Source of the DNA: Augochlora pura
Taxonomy: Eukaryota; Arthropoda; Insecta; Hymenoptera; Halictidae
Direction of reading: 5' to 3'
DNA: 64,000 bases
Assembly: GCF_028453695.1 (NCBI RefSeq)
Contig: NC_135774.1
Span: 12,648,001-12,712,000 of the forward strand
Part shown: piece after piece, positions 32,578 through 44,972 of the stretch
Position numbering within the stretch: position 1 is the first letter of the stretch
How the letters are laid out: each line of letters starts with the position of its first letter
Translations under genes and position numbers: made by a program
The notes under the pieces: model-generated
What the model was told of the DNA's origin: nothing
The model's input: the letters and a program-made list of their open reading frames with translations, nothing else
Database searches by the model: none

Positions 32578-33990
32578 TTTAGATCCCCGAGAACGCGACC
32601 GACGACGGGAATTAGCTCCTCGCAGTTATTAGACGAGTGTTCTCGTTGCCATATAATTTTCTTTGAAATTTCAATTTCGATTTAGCGATTACGCTTAATA
32701 CGTTAAGTGCCGGATTACCATTGGCAAGAAACTTTAGCTCCTCGACCCGCTTCGAGAAATTATTGCCCGTACAGCTAGCTGGGCCGCGCGACGACATCGA
32801 GCGCATCAGCATGGGAACGAGCACGATTGGACGGACGCGCGGTGTAATAACACAGTTCCAGTGATCCTTTGAATGGGGACCGGAGAGCCAGAACTCCTTC
32901 TCGACTTATAGCGTATCATTCGATATCGACGATGGGAATTAGTGCAACATCTGTGTCGTCGGTAATCGTGTTTAATTCGTCTCGGAGATTCCCGTTGGCC
33001 GGGGTTTGCGCGTGCAATCTCGAGACATTTACGTCCGCGTGATTGCCCACGGTTTTTCAAATTGCTCCCGCAATCAGCCACGAAAATGTTGTAATTTAAC
33101 CAATTGCTATCTTCCTTTGGTAGGCTCTGGATCCGGCTTCGATGTTTATTTTCTTAGCGGAACGATTATTTTAGTTTCGTCGGGGGATCGTGCTCCGGAA
33201 TCGATTAGCTGTACAATTTCAGCTGCGCCGCGCTTTTAAGATCACTATTATCGACGGTGTGTTCCGCGATGTCAGCTTACGTTTAGCCAATTAGAGTGCT
33301 CCTCTTACGGGACGAACACGTTTGCAGAACTTTTCAATGCTGGTTACGAAAATCTATTCGCCTTATGGATTTTATGCATTTGTGGAAAAATTAGCTAAGT
33401 ACCTTGCTCGTTCACCGGGTAATCATTACACGACCACCAGCAAAAAGTACTCTATTGAACGAAGGAAGATTTTAACATTATGTTTATTCATTAGATTCGA
33501 CGTGGTAATTATTCTAGTCGATAATAAACAGTGAATTTTGCTCTTAATTGTCAGCTTTTTGATGAAGACATTTTGTTGTATTTTTATTAGATCGTTGCAT
33601 ACTAAATACTAGATTTTTAAACGAGTAATAAACAGTATTAATTAAAATAATAAATATACGAATAAATAATTAAAATAATAAGTAATTCGTATATTTTTTA
33701 AATGTGATTATTTGATCAAGATATGAGTCACTCCTTGATGCTAGTTGCACAGTTTTAAAATAAAATACAATAAAATTACATAAAAATTCCTATAATGGAT
33801 AAAGGATACAATATTTATACAGTTGTTTTATTAATAATTTTTTGGATACCGTTAATAGGATTTTATGACAAAAAATGGTTACTTGCAATTTTAAAGAATA
33901 GGAAGAGAAGTAAAATTTCGTTTTATCTACTGTCATCACTAAAAACAAAGTTCCTGACACCTGATTCTCGCACAAAATATACACAATTAT
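32578..33990. other. Non-coding DNA, no gene seen
   Basis: GC-rich to about 33240, then AT-rich. An 89-codon frame at 33795-34064 and a 70-codon frame at 33322-33534 have plausible lengths but no recognisable domain. The former ends over a copy of the dispersed CCATAAAAATCCGCAGTC motif, which argues against it. Confidence 0.45.
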
Positions 33991-34020
33991 TTTCCATAAA
34001 ATTCCACGGTCTAATCACGG
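33991..34020 (+). repeat. Dispersed ~30-bp motif, diverged copy
   Basis: TTTCCATAAAATTCCACGGT followed by CTAATCACGG aligns with the motif at 28541-28570, with several substitutions and one deletion. Confidence 0.5.
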
Positions 34021-34944
34021 CAGTGTCAAGCATAGTTTCGCAGTATTATCGCGTAGCAAAGTAATATCCGCAGCGTCGTTCAGTAAAAAGCAGCTTGATC
34101 TAATGTGCTCCAAATTTCAAGCGAAGTGTATAGGACGTTTAGGAACAATGGCGTCGTAACTAGCGAGGGGAACGTGTCTCCCGCGAAGTATAGCGAAGTA
34201 TGGTAGAGATCGAGGCCGTTGGAAGCGGGCATAGGTTCTAAGAGGGGGAGACGGGGGAGCCGTTTGTGGGAATACAGATCAAGGAAGAGGGCCGCGCAGG
34301 TGGATGTTGCTCATAATTCAGGGAAAGACAGTGCCGGACGCACGAGGGTGCCACCAACGGGCCATGCAAAGCCCCTATCTGATCGATTTAACTAAACGCC
34401 TCCACTATATCACCCTTAACTGATCCTCACCTTTCACCCTTTTATACACGGTAGACTGCGTTCCTCGCCTCTCGGCCTCGTAGCTCTTCGCCGCGCGGTT
34501 GCTACGCCACGGCCGTCTTACACGACGGGATACAAAAAGACGCTCGTGAGAACACCGAGCCGTGACCGGGCGTCGATGACTTCTCCCAGCTAAATGACAG
34601 TTCCCCTCGACGATGCCGGATACCAGAATTGATATTCTGGCCGGCGCGCTCGTGCCGATTCTCGGCGCGATTCCTCGGGAAAATCGGGGTATCGAGATAC
34701 AAACACCCCGCGAACGCTCTTCCTTCACGTGTCTACGGTTCGGTGACGCTAATCCGGGGAGCGCAACGTTTGCACGTGACTTAAATACGTGGTACAGTTA
34801 GGTACGATTTCTGGGATGAAGCGTATTTCAGTCGAGGCAATAAACTGTAATGTTTTGTCTTCTTCTTTTTGTTATTTAACGAAGGATTTTTGTCCTGGGA
34901 CTTTTGAAGCGATAGGTGAGAGAAATATATTTCTCTTGTTAATT
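34021..34944. other. Non-coding DNA, no gene seen
   Basis: GC-rich from about 34140 to 34800 with overlapping open frames on both strands. The longest is 107 codons on the minus strand, 34405-34728, arginine- and serine-rich and unrecognised. Confidence 0.5.
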
Positions 34945-35350
34945 ATATACTGATAGCGTGAAATTAATGCAATGGTATTTTAGAATTATTCTTTTGTCTT
35001 CGTACGAAGAGACTGTGAATTTTTATGCAAAATAGAAATGTTCTTCTGACGATTGCATAAAGCAGAAGTTAGATAAAAATGTATGTCTTCTGTATGTGAT
35101 GTTAATACGGTGAAATTAGTACAGCATTATTTTAGAATTATTCTCGTGATAGACTGTGGATCTTTGTGTAAAATAAAAATATTCTTCGTGGAAGTTAGAT
35201 GAAGATGTAATTTTAATGTTAATGGCGTTAAAACAGCGAAACTAATGCAACAGTATTTTACAACTATTTTTCCTCTCTGTTGCTCTGTGTCTCATTTACC
35301 CATTATCGCTACGAATCCTTAAAATTCACAGTTTAATTATAAATCACCTT
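34945..35350. repeat. Diverged tandem repeat, unit about 125-150 bp, 3 copies
   Basis: GTGAAATTAATGCAATGG (34958), GTGAAATTAGTACAGCAT (35110) and GCGAAACTAATGCAACAG (35236) each lead into TATTTTAGAATTATTC-like sequence. They are followed in the first two by an inverted form of the dispersed motif (AGACTGTGAATTTTTATG near 35009; AGACTGTGGATCTTTGTG near 35152). A direct copy of the dispersed motif sits at 35311-35347. The array appears to be built from that dispersed repeat. Confidence 0.65.
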
Positions 35351-37325
35351 TTAGTATAAATAATACAACAACAATTTTTGAAGCACCAAATCATTCTACA
35401 CAACGGATCGCATATATCATTAACCAACAAAAGCAACATATTAAACCAAAAACCACAGCTTGCCTTCCAAATAAATAAAATCGATGCTACGAAGCCTGTC
35501 CACAAATACAGAAAAATAGTATCCGACGCACTCCAGCTTCATTGTACAACGAGATAAAAACCTCCTCTCGCACGCCAGCCACAAACAGCTTCTTTAGAAA
35601 ACCGAATGGAGATAGTAGCTAACGATGCGCGACACTTTCGTCGGGCAAACAAGGCGAGAACGAAGCCTCCTCTTTCTCATCGACATTCATCCGGGAACTG
35701 AATGGCACGAAAAGTGTACCGGCGACGCGAAATGTTTTCTATCGAGGAGAAGTATTTCGCGGAGTGGGCTCTCTCACTCTCTCCCTCTCTCTCTTTCTCG
35801 GTTGTTCAGTTTGCACGTCGTTAACCGCACGCGAAACAAGACGGCTCTTTGTGCCCGCGGTGTGTCATCCCGACGCGCGAGCGCGCTCGCGCCGCGCCGC
35901 GGAATCAACAGATTTCACGTATTTTCTGCGGCGGGTACGTCTCCGCGGCCCTCATTACCGGCTCTCGAGAAATCATCCGTCCGACCTTTGTTCACCCCGG
36001 GCCGACGAACGACCACGGAAGAATTCTGTCGTGTCGCGGCGGTGTACACCCGGTGAAAAGGGTTTGTCGGGCTGATTGCCTGGAATTACCCGGGAGATCC
36101 GAGCCCGCGCGAGCATTCTAGCGATCGCGGACGGAGAAACAATCCCGCGATTCCGCTTGGAACTTTCGACTCCGTGAACCGAGTACAGCGAAACCACTCC
36201 GCGAGCCTTTTCTCCATTTCCTTTCGGCTGAGATACCGTCCGAGATCCATTTTTCCTGAGAACGCTCGGACTCGCTGCTGGAAGTCCGCGGCTCCGGTTC
36301 CTGGCTTTTTAATCGAGATCCTCCCGGCCGCTTAAATCTATAACGATCTTTGTGAAAGACTTAAATCTGCTGCTGTACGATATAATGAACGTGAAAGCAG
36401 ATCCGCGTGGACTTGATGCGATTATTTTAAACGTGACTTTAATGGTATTTAAGGTTTTTGAAGATTTATTTTAGAGTATTTATTTAATTATTTATTTATT
36501 TGTGTATATAGATAGGGAAGTCTCTCTGCTGCAGGTTTGAAGCAGATTCATGGAATAATATAGAGAAGCGAAAATGGAATAGTAATATCGAATAACAGTA
36601 TCAAATGAAATATCAGCTTTGGGCTGATAATTAGAGAAGACTAGTCATATTAATTAATTTAACAGAGTTCAAAATACTGAATTATATTTATATCAAACTT
36701 ATGTTGTTGCAATTTAAAATGGCAGAAAAATAAAAAGAATTAAAAATACCAATACATTAATATCTATTAATATCATTGTTACATTAATCTCGCTATAAAG
36801 TTCATTCCGGCGAGAAAAAGCTTGCTGCTCGGTTTCAAATTCTCGCAACAGACGCAGACAGTTATTTATTTACCGCACCGCGGTCCAAAAAGAGAAACAC
36901 CGGTCACGATAAAAATTGTCCCAAAGTTTTTTGTCCGGTTCGACCAGAACGTCGAGCATTTCCCGTACGAAAAAGAAGTCCCCTAACCACCAACCGATGC
37001 TTTCTCGTCCCGTGCATTCGCATTCACCGAAGAATAAAGGCTCCTCTCAAAGGAACGTATTCGCCCCGCATTCTCGCAAAAATGTAGCGCGGCGCGGCTT
37101 CCCAATGTTCTTTCGTGCGCTTGCCAGAAGGCGATTCCTCTTCGCGGAAGAATCCGCGGGCCGGAAGCGCGGGAGGATTACGTCAGCGGAACCGCGGCGA
37201 CCGACAATAAAATAATTCACGTCGAACACAGTGGAGGCCACTGTGTGTGTACGTTCGCCTGGAAACAGCTGAACGAACAAATTCCTTTCGCAACGGGCCG
37301 GTGAGCTCTCGCGAAACCGCACACC
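35351..37325. other. Non-coding DNA, no gene seen
   Basis: AT-rich to about 35500, GC-rich to about 36330, AT-rich to about 36830, then GC-rich. Open frames of up to 143 codons at 35625-36121 overlap in all three + frames, the pattern of stop-poor DNA. No splice-consistent exon was found. Confidence 0.5.
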
Positions 37326-37342
37326 CGCGCGCGCGCGCGCGC
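37326..37342. repeat. (CG)n run
   Basis: Alternating CG is followed by CTCGCGCGAACTCGCGAG, which is itself nearly palindromic. Z-DNA and cruciform formation are possible. Confidence 0.9.
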
Positions 37343-38818
37343 TCGCGCGAACTCGCGAGCTAGCAGAGCCTTTTGTAACGAGACCTGAGAGAGCGCCTCG
37401 CTTTCTGACATTTCGCGTTACGCGCTCGGATTATCATATTACACGCGTGTACGTGCCGACGCGTACGCGAGATTTACTTTTCGCGATGCCAGATAATCGG
37501 CTGATGGATCATCCGGCGGCTTGTTGGCTGGTTGTCGTGCCGCAGCGCGTTGCCACACACGGAGACGCCGATTGTTCCCTCCGTACGGAGGGGGGGATCG
37601 CGACGGTGTGCATCAATTATTCAAAAACAATCAGCGGGGATCGGTTAACATCGCTTCCTCCTCGCCGTAGCTCAACGTCTACTGGTACGAGTCGCCAAGA
37701 TGGCGGAGGGGTTACACGGAGAGAGGGAGCTTTGTTGCTTTTAGATCACGATCTATCGCGTTCCTCGGACAGGAATTGGGTCTTCGACGTTTTCCCTGGA
37801 AATAGAGACGGAGTTGGGCTGACATTGTTTTAGATAAATGATATGTAAATAATAAGTTATAAATGAAGTTGATAGTTCTTTTGCAAGTAATAATTATGTT
37901 TTTTTATTCTACCAAGAAAGCGTTCAAATAATTTTATAAATCCTTCAGTTATTATTTCTTATTTGGAGATAAGACTTTACTATATTTTATTATTTTGATT
38001 TTAAGAGGAGACAAATAATAGATAATTTATGCTTCTCGTTCGTATATTGTATATTATGCAATTAACATTTCTTACATTAGTTTTGCAAATAAAATATGGT
38101 ATAATGAACATTAATTTCCATTTCTTATTATTAAAGATATGGCATATTTCTCCGTGAAATTAATGATGCCGCTTATATCAATTTAAGAACACTATATCCT
38201 CAGTACTATTGTTCACAGAATAATCACTATTCGATATTAAAATTTTGAAAACACTAAAAATAACACAACTACATAACCTATTAAAATTGCAACTTACACA
38301 CAGTTAAAAAAACACCCCAAACATGCAATAAAAATTAAAAAGAAAAATATTATCTATCATTAATCGAATTAAAATACAGAACGCTACCTCCCGCAGCCAG
38401 CGTCGATCTCATTGTCGGTCGAATTTAGGCCAATTCCGTCTAACCAGATTAGAACAAGATAGTGAATTGCCTGCGCGACATCGTGCTCTATTTTCGTCAG
38501 GGTCGTCGTCGGCGACGATCCGAAGACAGTGACCCTTTCCAAAAAAGAACGTCGGAAATAACGCGTCTTCCAGACACGGTTGACGGGTCTCGTCATCGTC
38601 TGCTGTTCCCTTAACAACGCCCGGGCGAAATCTGGTTTACCGAAGTTTCGTACCAGGAACGCTCTCGGAAGTTAGGATCAGTGTGTTGTTCGTCGCCGGG
38701 TGGCGCACGAACAAAGACGAAATTTAGCGGATAATGGCGCGGCGCGAGACGAGTGCCTGCCTGACGGGACGGAGAGAGATCTAAGTTGCTGGCTGACTTG
38801 ATACCTAACCAACTGGAT
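37343..38818. other. Non-coding DNA, no gene seen
   Basis: GC-rich to about 37830, strongly AT-rich to about 38380, then GC-richer to the GATA array. The 128-codon frame at 37447-37833 is unrecognised, and its composition follows that of the region. Confidence 0.5.
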
Positions 38819-39125
38819 GGGTGGATGGACAGATGGATAGACAGATAAGTGGATAGATAGATAGATGGATAGGTAGCTAGATTGATAGATAGATAGATAA
38901 ATATATTAATAAATATATAGATAAATATATTGATATATAGATAGATAGATGGAAATATCAAGAGATAGATAGATATATTGATAGGTAAATCTATAGACAG
39001 ATAGATATATAGATAGATAGATCTATAGACAGATAGATATATAGATAGATAGATCTATAGACAGATAGATATATAGATAGATAGATCTATATACAGATAG
39101 ATATATAAAAAGATAGATAAATCTA
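38819..39125. repeat. GATA/GACA array, part 1, with 32-bp higher-order unit
   Basis: Starts with GGATGGATGGACAGATGG-like sequence and becomes (GATA)n. From 38989 a 32-bp unit beginning ATCTATAGACAG recurs at 39021 and 39053, and at 39085 with one change. The array is broken at 39126 by a MITE and resumes at 39448, so it was one locus before the insertion. Confidence 0.93.
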
Positions 39126-39447
39126 CAGGGTGTGAAGAAAATTCTACCCTTGTACTATATACGCTTCTTTTTCTGTAAAGATTCAGTGCCCAAATTCATT
39201 TTATTTTCCAAATTCTTTCTGCCTCTTTCACATTTATTAACACTGTCTGTTGCTGAAAAGGTAGCACAATTTCTGAAAATTGGGTATTAATTGAAAGTAA
39301 TTATTTCTGCTAATAAGGATTTACTCTAAGCGTTTACTCTATTTCTGCGAGGGTGTTAATGTGGGTGGCTTATTGGGAACCAATCTCATACTTTTCTCCG
39401 TGCTATCTTATCAACAAGGGCCAGTACTTAATTTTCTTCGCACCCTG
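39126..39447. mobile_element. mariner-like MITE inserted in the GATA array
   Basis: CAGGGTGTGAAGAAAATT starts at 39126 and AATTTTCTTCGCACCCTG ends at 39447; the 18-bp ends are reverse complements with one mismatch. TA on each side (39124-39125 and 39448-39449) is the Tc1/mariner target duplication. The element is 322 bp with no transposase frame, so it is non-autonomous. Because GATA repeats flank both sides, the insertion boundaries are unambiguous. Confidence 0.85.
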
Positions 39448-39545
39448 TAGATAGATAAATGGATAGATAGATAGATAGATAGAGACTGTTAGGTAGAAAG
39501 AGAACTAGACAGACAGTCAGAAAGAGAGAGAAAGAGAAAGAGAGA
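39448..39545. repeat. GATA array, part 2, running into GA tract
   Basis: TAGATAGATAAATGGATAGATAGATAGATAGATAG continues the array interrupted by the MITE. It then grades into a (GA)n-like purine stretch to about 39545. Confidence 0.88.
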
Positions 39546-41289
39546 AAAGGAGGTTCCCGATAGACGAAAAAGCGGGGATCGGCGGGGAAACTTAACGAGC
39601 AACGGAATCGAGAGAAAAGAAACGAACGCGCGGGCGGCGCTTGGGCGCAGATTAAATCGCGCGATATCACGGCTAACGATTCGGGTTCAGTGGCGCTCGC
39701 CCCGCGACGATGCCCCGACCTCTCGAGATTCCTTAATTGCAGCTGCACGCCGCCGCCGCCGCGCCGCGCCGCGCCGGTGCGCAATTAAAAGTTCTTCAAT
39801 TAGGACACACGTCTGGCGTCGCACTGTCTCGCGATTTTCTCCCTCTCCTCTTGGGTCAGTTGCTTCGCGGAGGGCAGTCTTTCCTCCCGGGACTCCGGAA
39901 ACTTGTTTGGATCGGACGTCTTGGAATTTATATTATAACGAAAAGAGAAGCGGCGTCGGAATAATCGTGCCCGCCGCGTCGACCGGCGTCGACAGACCTT
40001 AACGTGTAATTTGAAGAGGACGTTCAAGGAGATTCTTTCTGGAATTGCTATTTATAACCGGGGATGGGCTCTCCTTGTCCCAAGCGGTGACACACCGTAA
40101 GACGATTCGACCTGGCGGCAATAAAAAAATCACTGATTTTTCTGACAATCTAAAATGGAAAAATATTCGTTTATTTTTTTATATTTTTTTGGGAAATGTT
40201 ACTTTGGAAATCGTAATTTAAACGAGGTATACAGTTTATTATATTACGTATGTTAATCCTATTAGGTATGTTAATCACAAGAAACTGTTAGTAATTTCTT
40301 CAATAATATCTTATTTAATTTGTCAATGACGTTCTGATCTTAATTACTGTAATAATTTTAATAATATTGTATGGCATTAACAGCACCTTATTATCACGGA
40401 AATACACTTATAAAAATCATAAGGACTTTTTAATAATTATACAGAGCATAATATCATATAAATGAATAAAACACAAAGAAACAATAGTTGACTCCTTAAC
40501 AATCGATTGCAGCGTTAAGAAGCAGAAGAGGAGTACAGAATTATTATCGTTGTCGTTACTCGAGTATTTGCGAAAAGAGAATCGCTGCTCGGAAAAATAC
40601 GGCGCCATATTTACGATCGTTTATTTCTTAATGAGGCGATAACGCTCGGAGGACGGTATAAAATCTCTCTGGCAGTTCCATTGTCTCTAATTCCAGGGAA
40701 TCGTTCCGCGAGGATTCCAACCGCGGAACAATGAGGGAAATTCGAAGGTAACAAGTGAACTTTCTCCGTCATCGATGCCAGCACAATAGACGGCCGAGGC
40801 GGCTTGGTTACCAACGGCGTCGGACGCGCCAAATTCCACGGATTAGTCAAATAGCCGAGTCGTTACGCACTCTTCAATTTATGCCGAAGTTCGTCCGGCC
40901 GGGAAGGGACCGCGCGTGTGTTGATCTTTCGAAAGGTTAGAAGGCTCCGACGCCGCGATCCTACCTACGCGGCGGAATCGCGTCGAACGCTCGGCCACGG
41001 CGAAGCGGAGCTTTGCTCAATAAACTCGAAAATGTTTGCCCGAGGCACACGGTTTTCATTTTACACCTTTTAAGCGGCGTCACAATATTGCCGGCGCCCA
41101 CGCGCGGTCCATTTCTTGAACACCTTGACACTAGAACGCGGCGGCGGCGGCCGCTGTTACACGTGGGAAAACTGGGCACGGTCTTCGTCTGTTTGTTCTG
41201 CCCGTGTAATTCTTCGGACTGTACTCGCTAGACGGATGCCGGCCGCATGACAATTTTTAGTAGCTGGTACTGTGGACTTGGTGATTACT
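39546..41289. other. Non-coding DNA, no gene seen
   Basis: GC-rich at about 39546-40110 (with CCG/GCGCC runs near 39749-39780), AT-rich at about 40130-40560, then GC-rich to about 41240. The open frames are short and unrecognised. Confidence 0.5.
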
Positions 41290-41541
41290 ATTTTACGTGA
41301 AGAATTAAAATTCGATGTTTTGTTACTTGTAATTATATGAACAATATTCATTTATTTGAACTGTTAATAATTCTTGAGACATTCTTGGTTAAATTATATT
41401 TACTTTATAATATTATTTTACGAACTTCAAGAATTAAAATTGGATGTTCTACCTGCAATTATATGAACAATATTCGTCTATTTGAACTGTTAATAATAAT
41501 TCGTAAGACTTTTATGGTCAGATTATATTTATTTTATAAGA
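41290..41541. repeat. Tandem duplication, unit about 125 bp, 2 copies
   Basis: ATTTTACG at 41290 and again at 41415 open two copies. Both contain AGAATTAAAATT, AATTATATGAACAATATTC, TATTTGAACTGTTAATAAT and AAATTATATTTACTTTAT-like blocks in order. Divergence is modest with a few indels. An 86-codon frame from 41337 reads through both copies and gives a duplicated peptide, best explained by the DNA repeat. Confidence 0.85.
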
Positions 41542-42265
41542 ACAAGACTTCAGTTGCGAGACTCAACGATAATTATTTTATCACCATAATCGACTAAGAT
41601 TTAATACTATACATTCGATGTAATAACAATAACTATTTAATGTTAATATAATTCTTAAGCTTTCGATAGGTAGATAAAATTAATTTTATAAAAGAAACAA
41701 TCCAAAATTTTTTGAAGCTCAGCTTTTAAAAAATCTCGATAACAATTATTTCGTAAACAGAAAAGTATAAAATTCTACAATTCTACACCTGTTGTTCTTC
41801 ACCTTTGAATAAATTATTTATATGTCTAGGAAGCTGATATCGACCTAATTTGCATTAGAGTATCGTATTTCAGTTAAACACCACCGTATCGACTACCAGA
41901 AAACCTCGGAAAGATAATTCGTCCAGAAAGAACTTTTCCTTCCCATGACACGAGATAGTTTACAACTAAGTTGCTGGTCGAAACAAAGTCGATGTTTCTT
42001 ACGCGGAGCTAATCGACACCACTTAGAACCGTCAGCGAACCTTAAAATTCCCCGTCAGCTCGTGAGAGACGCATTAAATCGATGCTGTACAAGCCGAAAG
42101 GTGTCCATCGAGGAAATCGTCTAATCAAAGGCCCCCTCGGCTTTCCAGAATCAGGAGAGCCTATTTAGGACCTGGGAACGGTTTACGAGCGTTTCACTTC
42201 ATCGACGATATCGAGAACGGGGTCCAGGGATAATGGCTCCGACGGCTAAACGATCGTTAGAACCA
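41542..42265. other. Non-coding DNA, no gene seen
   Basis: AT-rich to about 41870, then mixed. No structure is recognised. Confidence 0.5.
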
Positions 42266-42277
42266 TTAACCCTTTGA
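42266..42277. mobile_element. Solo piggyBac-like MITE terminus
   Basis: TTAACCCTTTGA matches the left end of the family, but no facing end was found within several hundred bases. It is either a truncated element or a chance match. Confidence 0.3.
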
Positions 42278-44000
42278 AAGCATGCCCGGCTAATTTTTCA
42301 CGCGATTCCTGATCAACCGATCCACGTCGATTTCTACGTCGTGCCGTTCGGTTTTTGAGCCATTATACCTCGATCTCGCAATTTTCGGAGTGGCGGATAG
42401 GATGGTAGCTAAAATGCTTCTGGGGTTTCGAAGTGGAGGCTGGCGATGGTGATAATGACCAGCAGTTTCGGAGGAAGGCATTTACTAGTTTGAAGAGTCT
42501 TGGAACAGTTGCAGGAAGGGAAGAGCTGCCATGAATAGGATATTATCATAGTAATTAATTTTTTTTGTTATAGTATATGAATAAGATTTGTATCGTAGTA
42601 ATTAAAATAGTTAAATAGTAGTAAATTTTGTTTGGTATGATTAGTGAACCAAATTATAGAAAATAAATTGCACATGTAATAAATATTAGTGACGAAATAG
42701 AGTTCAATATCGATCGAGAACGTTGTCTTTCTAATTCTGTAATAACTCTTGCAAAAATCTGTTATTACAAAGACGCAAAGAAGGTTTAAATAATTTAATA
42801 TTAGTGTGTAATATTATACATAATTACAATGAAAAACAGTACTTTTACTGCACTGTAAAATTAATGTCAAAATTAGTTAATTTTGTTACACTGTTTCATT
42901 CAATGTGACCAATTGCTAAATGAGATAAAATGTACTTTTTAAAAAAATTAAGAACAAAGCTTATAAAGGTTTTGTAAAAGGATCTCGGAACATCGACGCA
43001 ATGCCAATCGTTCGTCGAAAAAGCTGCAACAGCTACAACAGCATCCGGCAAGTAGAAGCTGAAACGCAGCTACTAAAAGCTTTCATCAGGCAGAAAATGA
43101 GCCTGTCGACAAGCAGAACGACTTCATTTCAAGAGTCGATGTGTAGCAAATGTTGCAGCCAGCGTCGACCTTCTTTTTTCGCCGGTTGCGGTTGCAAATT
43201 AGTAGCCTCGGTTAGAAAACCGGCGGGGAGCCAGCGAACGGTGTTGTCCGTGAGACGCGCGCCGTGTCGAATCGCGGCTCGTGAAAGCGCCGCGCGGTTT
43301 CGCGCGAACTCGGAAAGGAGAACGGATTCCCGATCGACCGGATAAACGTTTAAGCACGCTCCCGCTTCCTGTTTGGGCCATTAACTGCGCCACGGGCCGT
43401 GCAATCGAGCCGAAAGATCGGAGGGGCCACGTAATGGTCGCGTGCTCGCTTCCGCGAAGACGCCCGCGAATTTCCCATGAAAATCACGGCGTTATATGTA
43501 TACCACTTGTCGATCGCGGGGCGAACGTGTCGCGCCGGCCGGATGGAGATTTATGGATCGAATTAGCGAACGACACCGGACCCGATAAAACTAGCTCGAC
43601 GACGCCCCGCGAGCCTTTTCCGAGTCACCGAGGTGTACAGGCTGATTCATACACGCCTTAGAGATTTATGGCTGCGAGATTGGAGTCGAAGGATGGATCG
43701 GTGCTGAGGACAATTAGGGGATTCGTGGGAAATTCAATTCCGTCATTTAGAACTTTTTTTTATACTGGAATAACTTTTCGGAATTTCATAAAATTCAACT
43801 TGACAACTGAACTTGTATTTTTCTGAGACTCCTGGCTGACAAGATTATTATTTAATGTGTGAAAACATTGTTTTCATAATTGTAATTGGAATGATAACGT
43901 TGAGAAATTATGTTTCTTCGACTTTTTTATTTGAGTATAGAAACAGGATTTATTAATTTTTTATCGTTCTACGAATTATAATTATAATTGATATTTATAT
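42278..44000. other. Non-coding DNA, no gene seen
   Basis: AT-rich at about 42530-42990, GC-rich at about 43000-43700, then AT-rich. A 114-codon + frame at 43001-43345 begins in less biased sequence but has no recognisable domain, and no splice signals bound it. Confidence 0.45.
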
Positions 44001-44056
44001 GAATTATAATTATATTTTATACTTACTTGAATTATAATTATATTTTATACTTACTT
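44001..44056. repeat. 28-bp AT-rich tandem repeat, 2 copies
   Basis: GAATTATAATTATATTTTAT followed by ACTTACTT occurs at 44001-44028 and identically at 44029-44056. A third unit begins GAATATTATTA and decays. Confidence 0.9.
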
Positions 44057-44699
44057 GAATATTATTACTTACAGCTAAGTACAGTGATCCAGAGATAATA
44101 GTGTAATGGAACAAATAATAATGAAGAATAAACAATAGTATGTACTATATACTATAATTCTAAAACAAATTATTGTACGCACAGTCAATCTCAGAACAAT
44201 TTGTTTAACGTGAAAGCTATTCAGAAAAAAGTTAATTCTGAAGGGCCAGATAACTCCAATTCTAAAAAAAATTCGTAAACTAATTGCGATTGTTTTGATC
44301 TTGGGAATTGCAAAGGGTCGGGTGACCCTGACTTTTGAACGACGCTGTTTGACGCTGACCCAGACGGATCATCGCGACATTGAGACACAATGCGTGTACG
44401 ACTCTTTGAAAGACCGGTGACGCAACGTCGTTCTGTTCTCCCGATGAAAGATAATGCGCTAATGAAAACGGTCTTGTTAGAACGCATAATGGGTGACGTG
44501 GAGGCTCATCGGATCCGTTTGGTTATATAAGTTTTTTTTTTTGCACTGGCCGTGGTAAACAACATTGTTAACCAGTTGCCTGTTCGGTGTTTCGTTTTCC
44601 ATCTCTTATTTCGTTGCACCATTACCATAATTTAGAAAAAAATTAATTGTTAACTAGGATAGTCACTGGACCTATACGAAAACGAATTATCCATAATAT
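44057..44699. other. Non-coding DNA, no gene seen
   Basis: Mixed composition with a poly-T run near 44532. An 88-codon minus-strand frame (44221-44487) is unrecognised. Confidence 0.5.
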
Positions 44700-44707
44700 G
44701 ATATACT

Positions 44708-44964
44708 CAGGCCTCGAGAAAAATAGATATTTTAAATTATAAATAGATTATAAATATTTTTATCTTCTCAAATAATACAGAATTTAGCAAATAAGATTTT
44801 TTTAAAATTATTGTTATATATAAAAATGGCGTTTCAAATATATTTAAATGTCCATGTTTAACTACTATTTTAAAGAAAATTTATTTGCCACATACTGTAA
44901 TACATGAGAAGATAAAAATATTTATAATTAAATATTTATATGAAATCAATTATTTTCAGCCCTG
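44708..44964. mobile_element. hAT-like foldback MITE with perfect 8-bp duplication
   Basis: GATATACT is repeated exactly at 44700-44707 and 44965-44972. Between them the element begins CAGGCCTCGAG and ends TTTTCAGCCCTG; CAGG ends and an 8-bp duplication are hallmarks of the hAT superfamily. The whole 257-bp body is an imperfect palindrome. AAATATTTTTATCTTCTC on the left is mirrored by GAGAAGATAAAAATATTT on the right, and AAATATATTT lies at the centre. It has no coding capacity. The transcript of such an element would form a long hairpin. Confidence 0.88.
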
Positions 44965-44972
44965 GATATACT

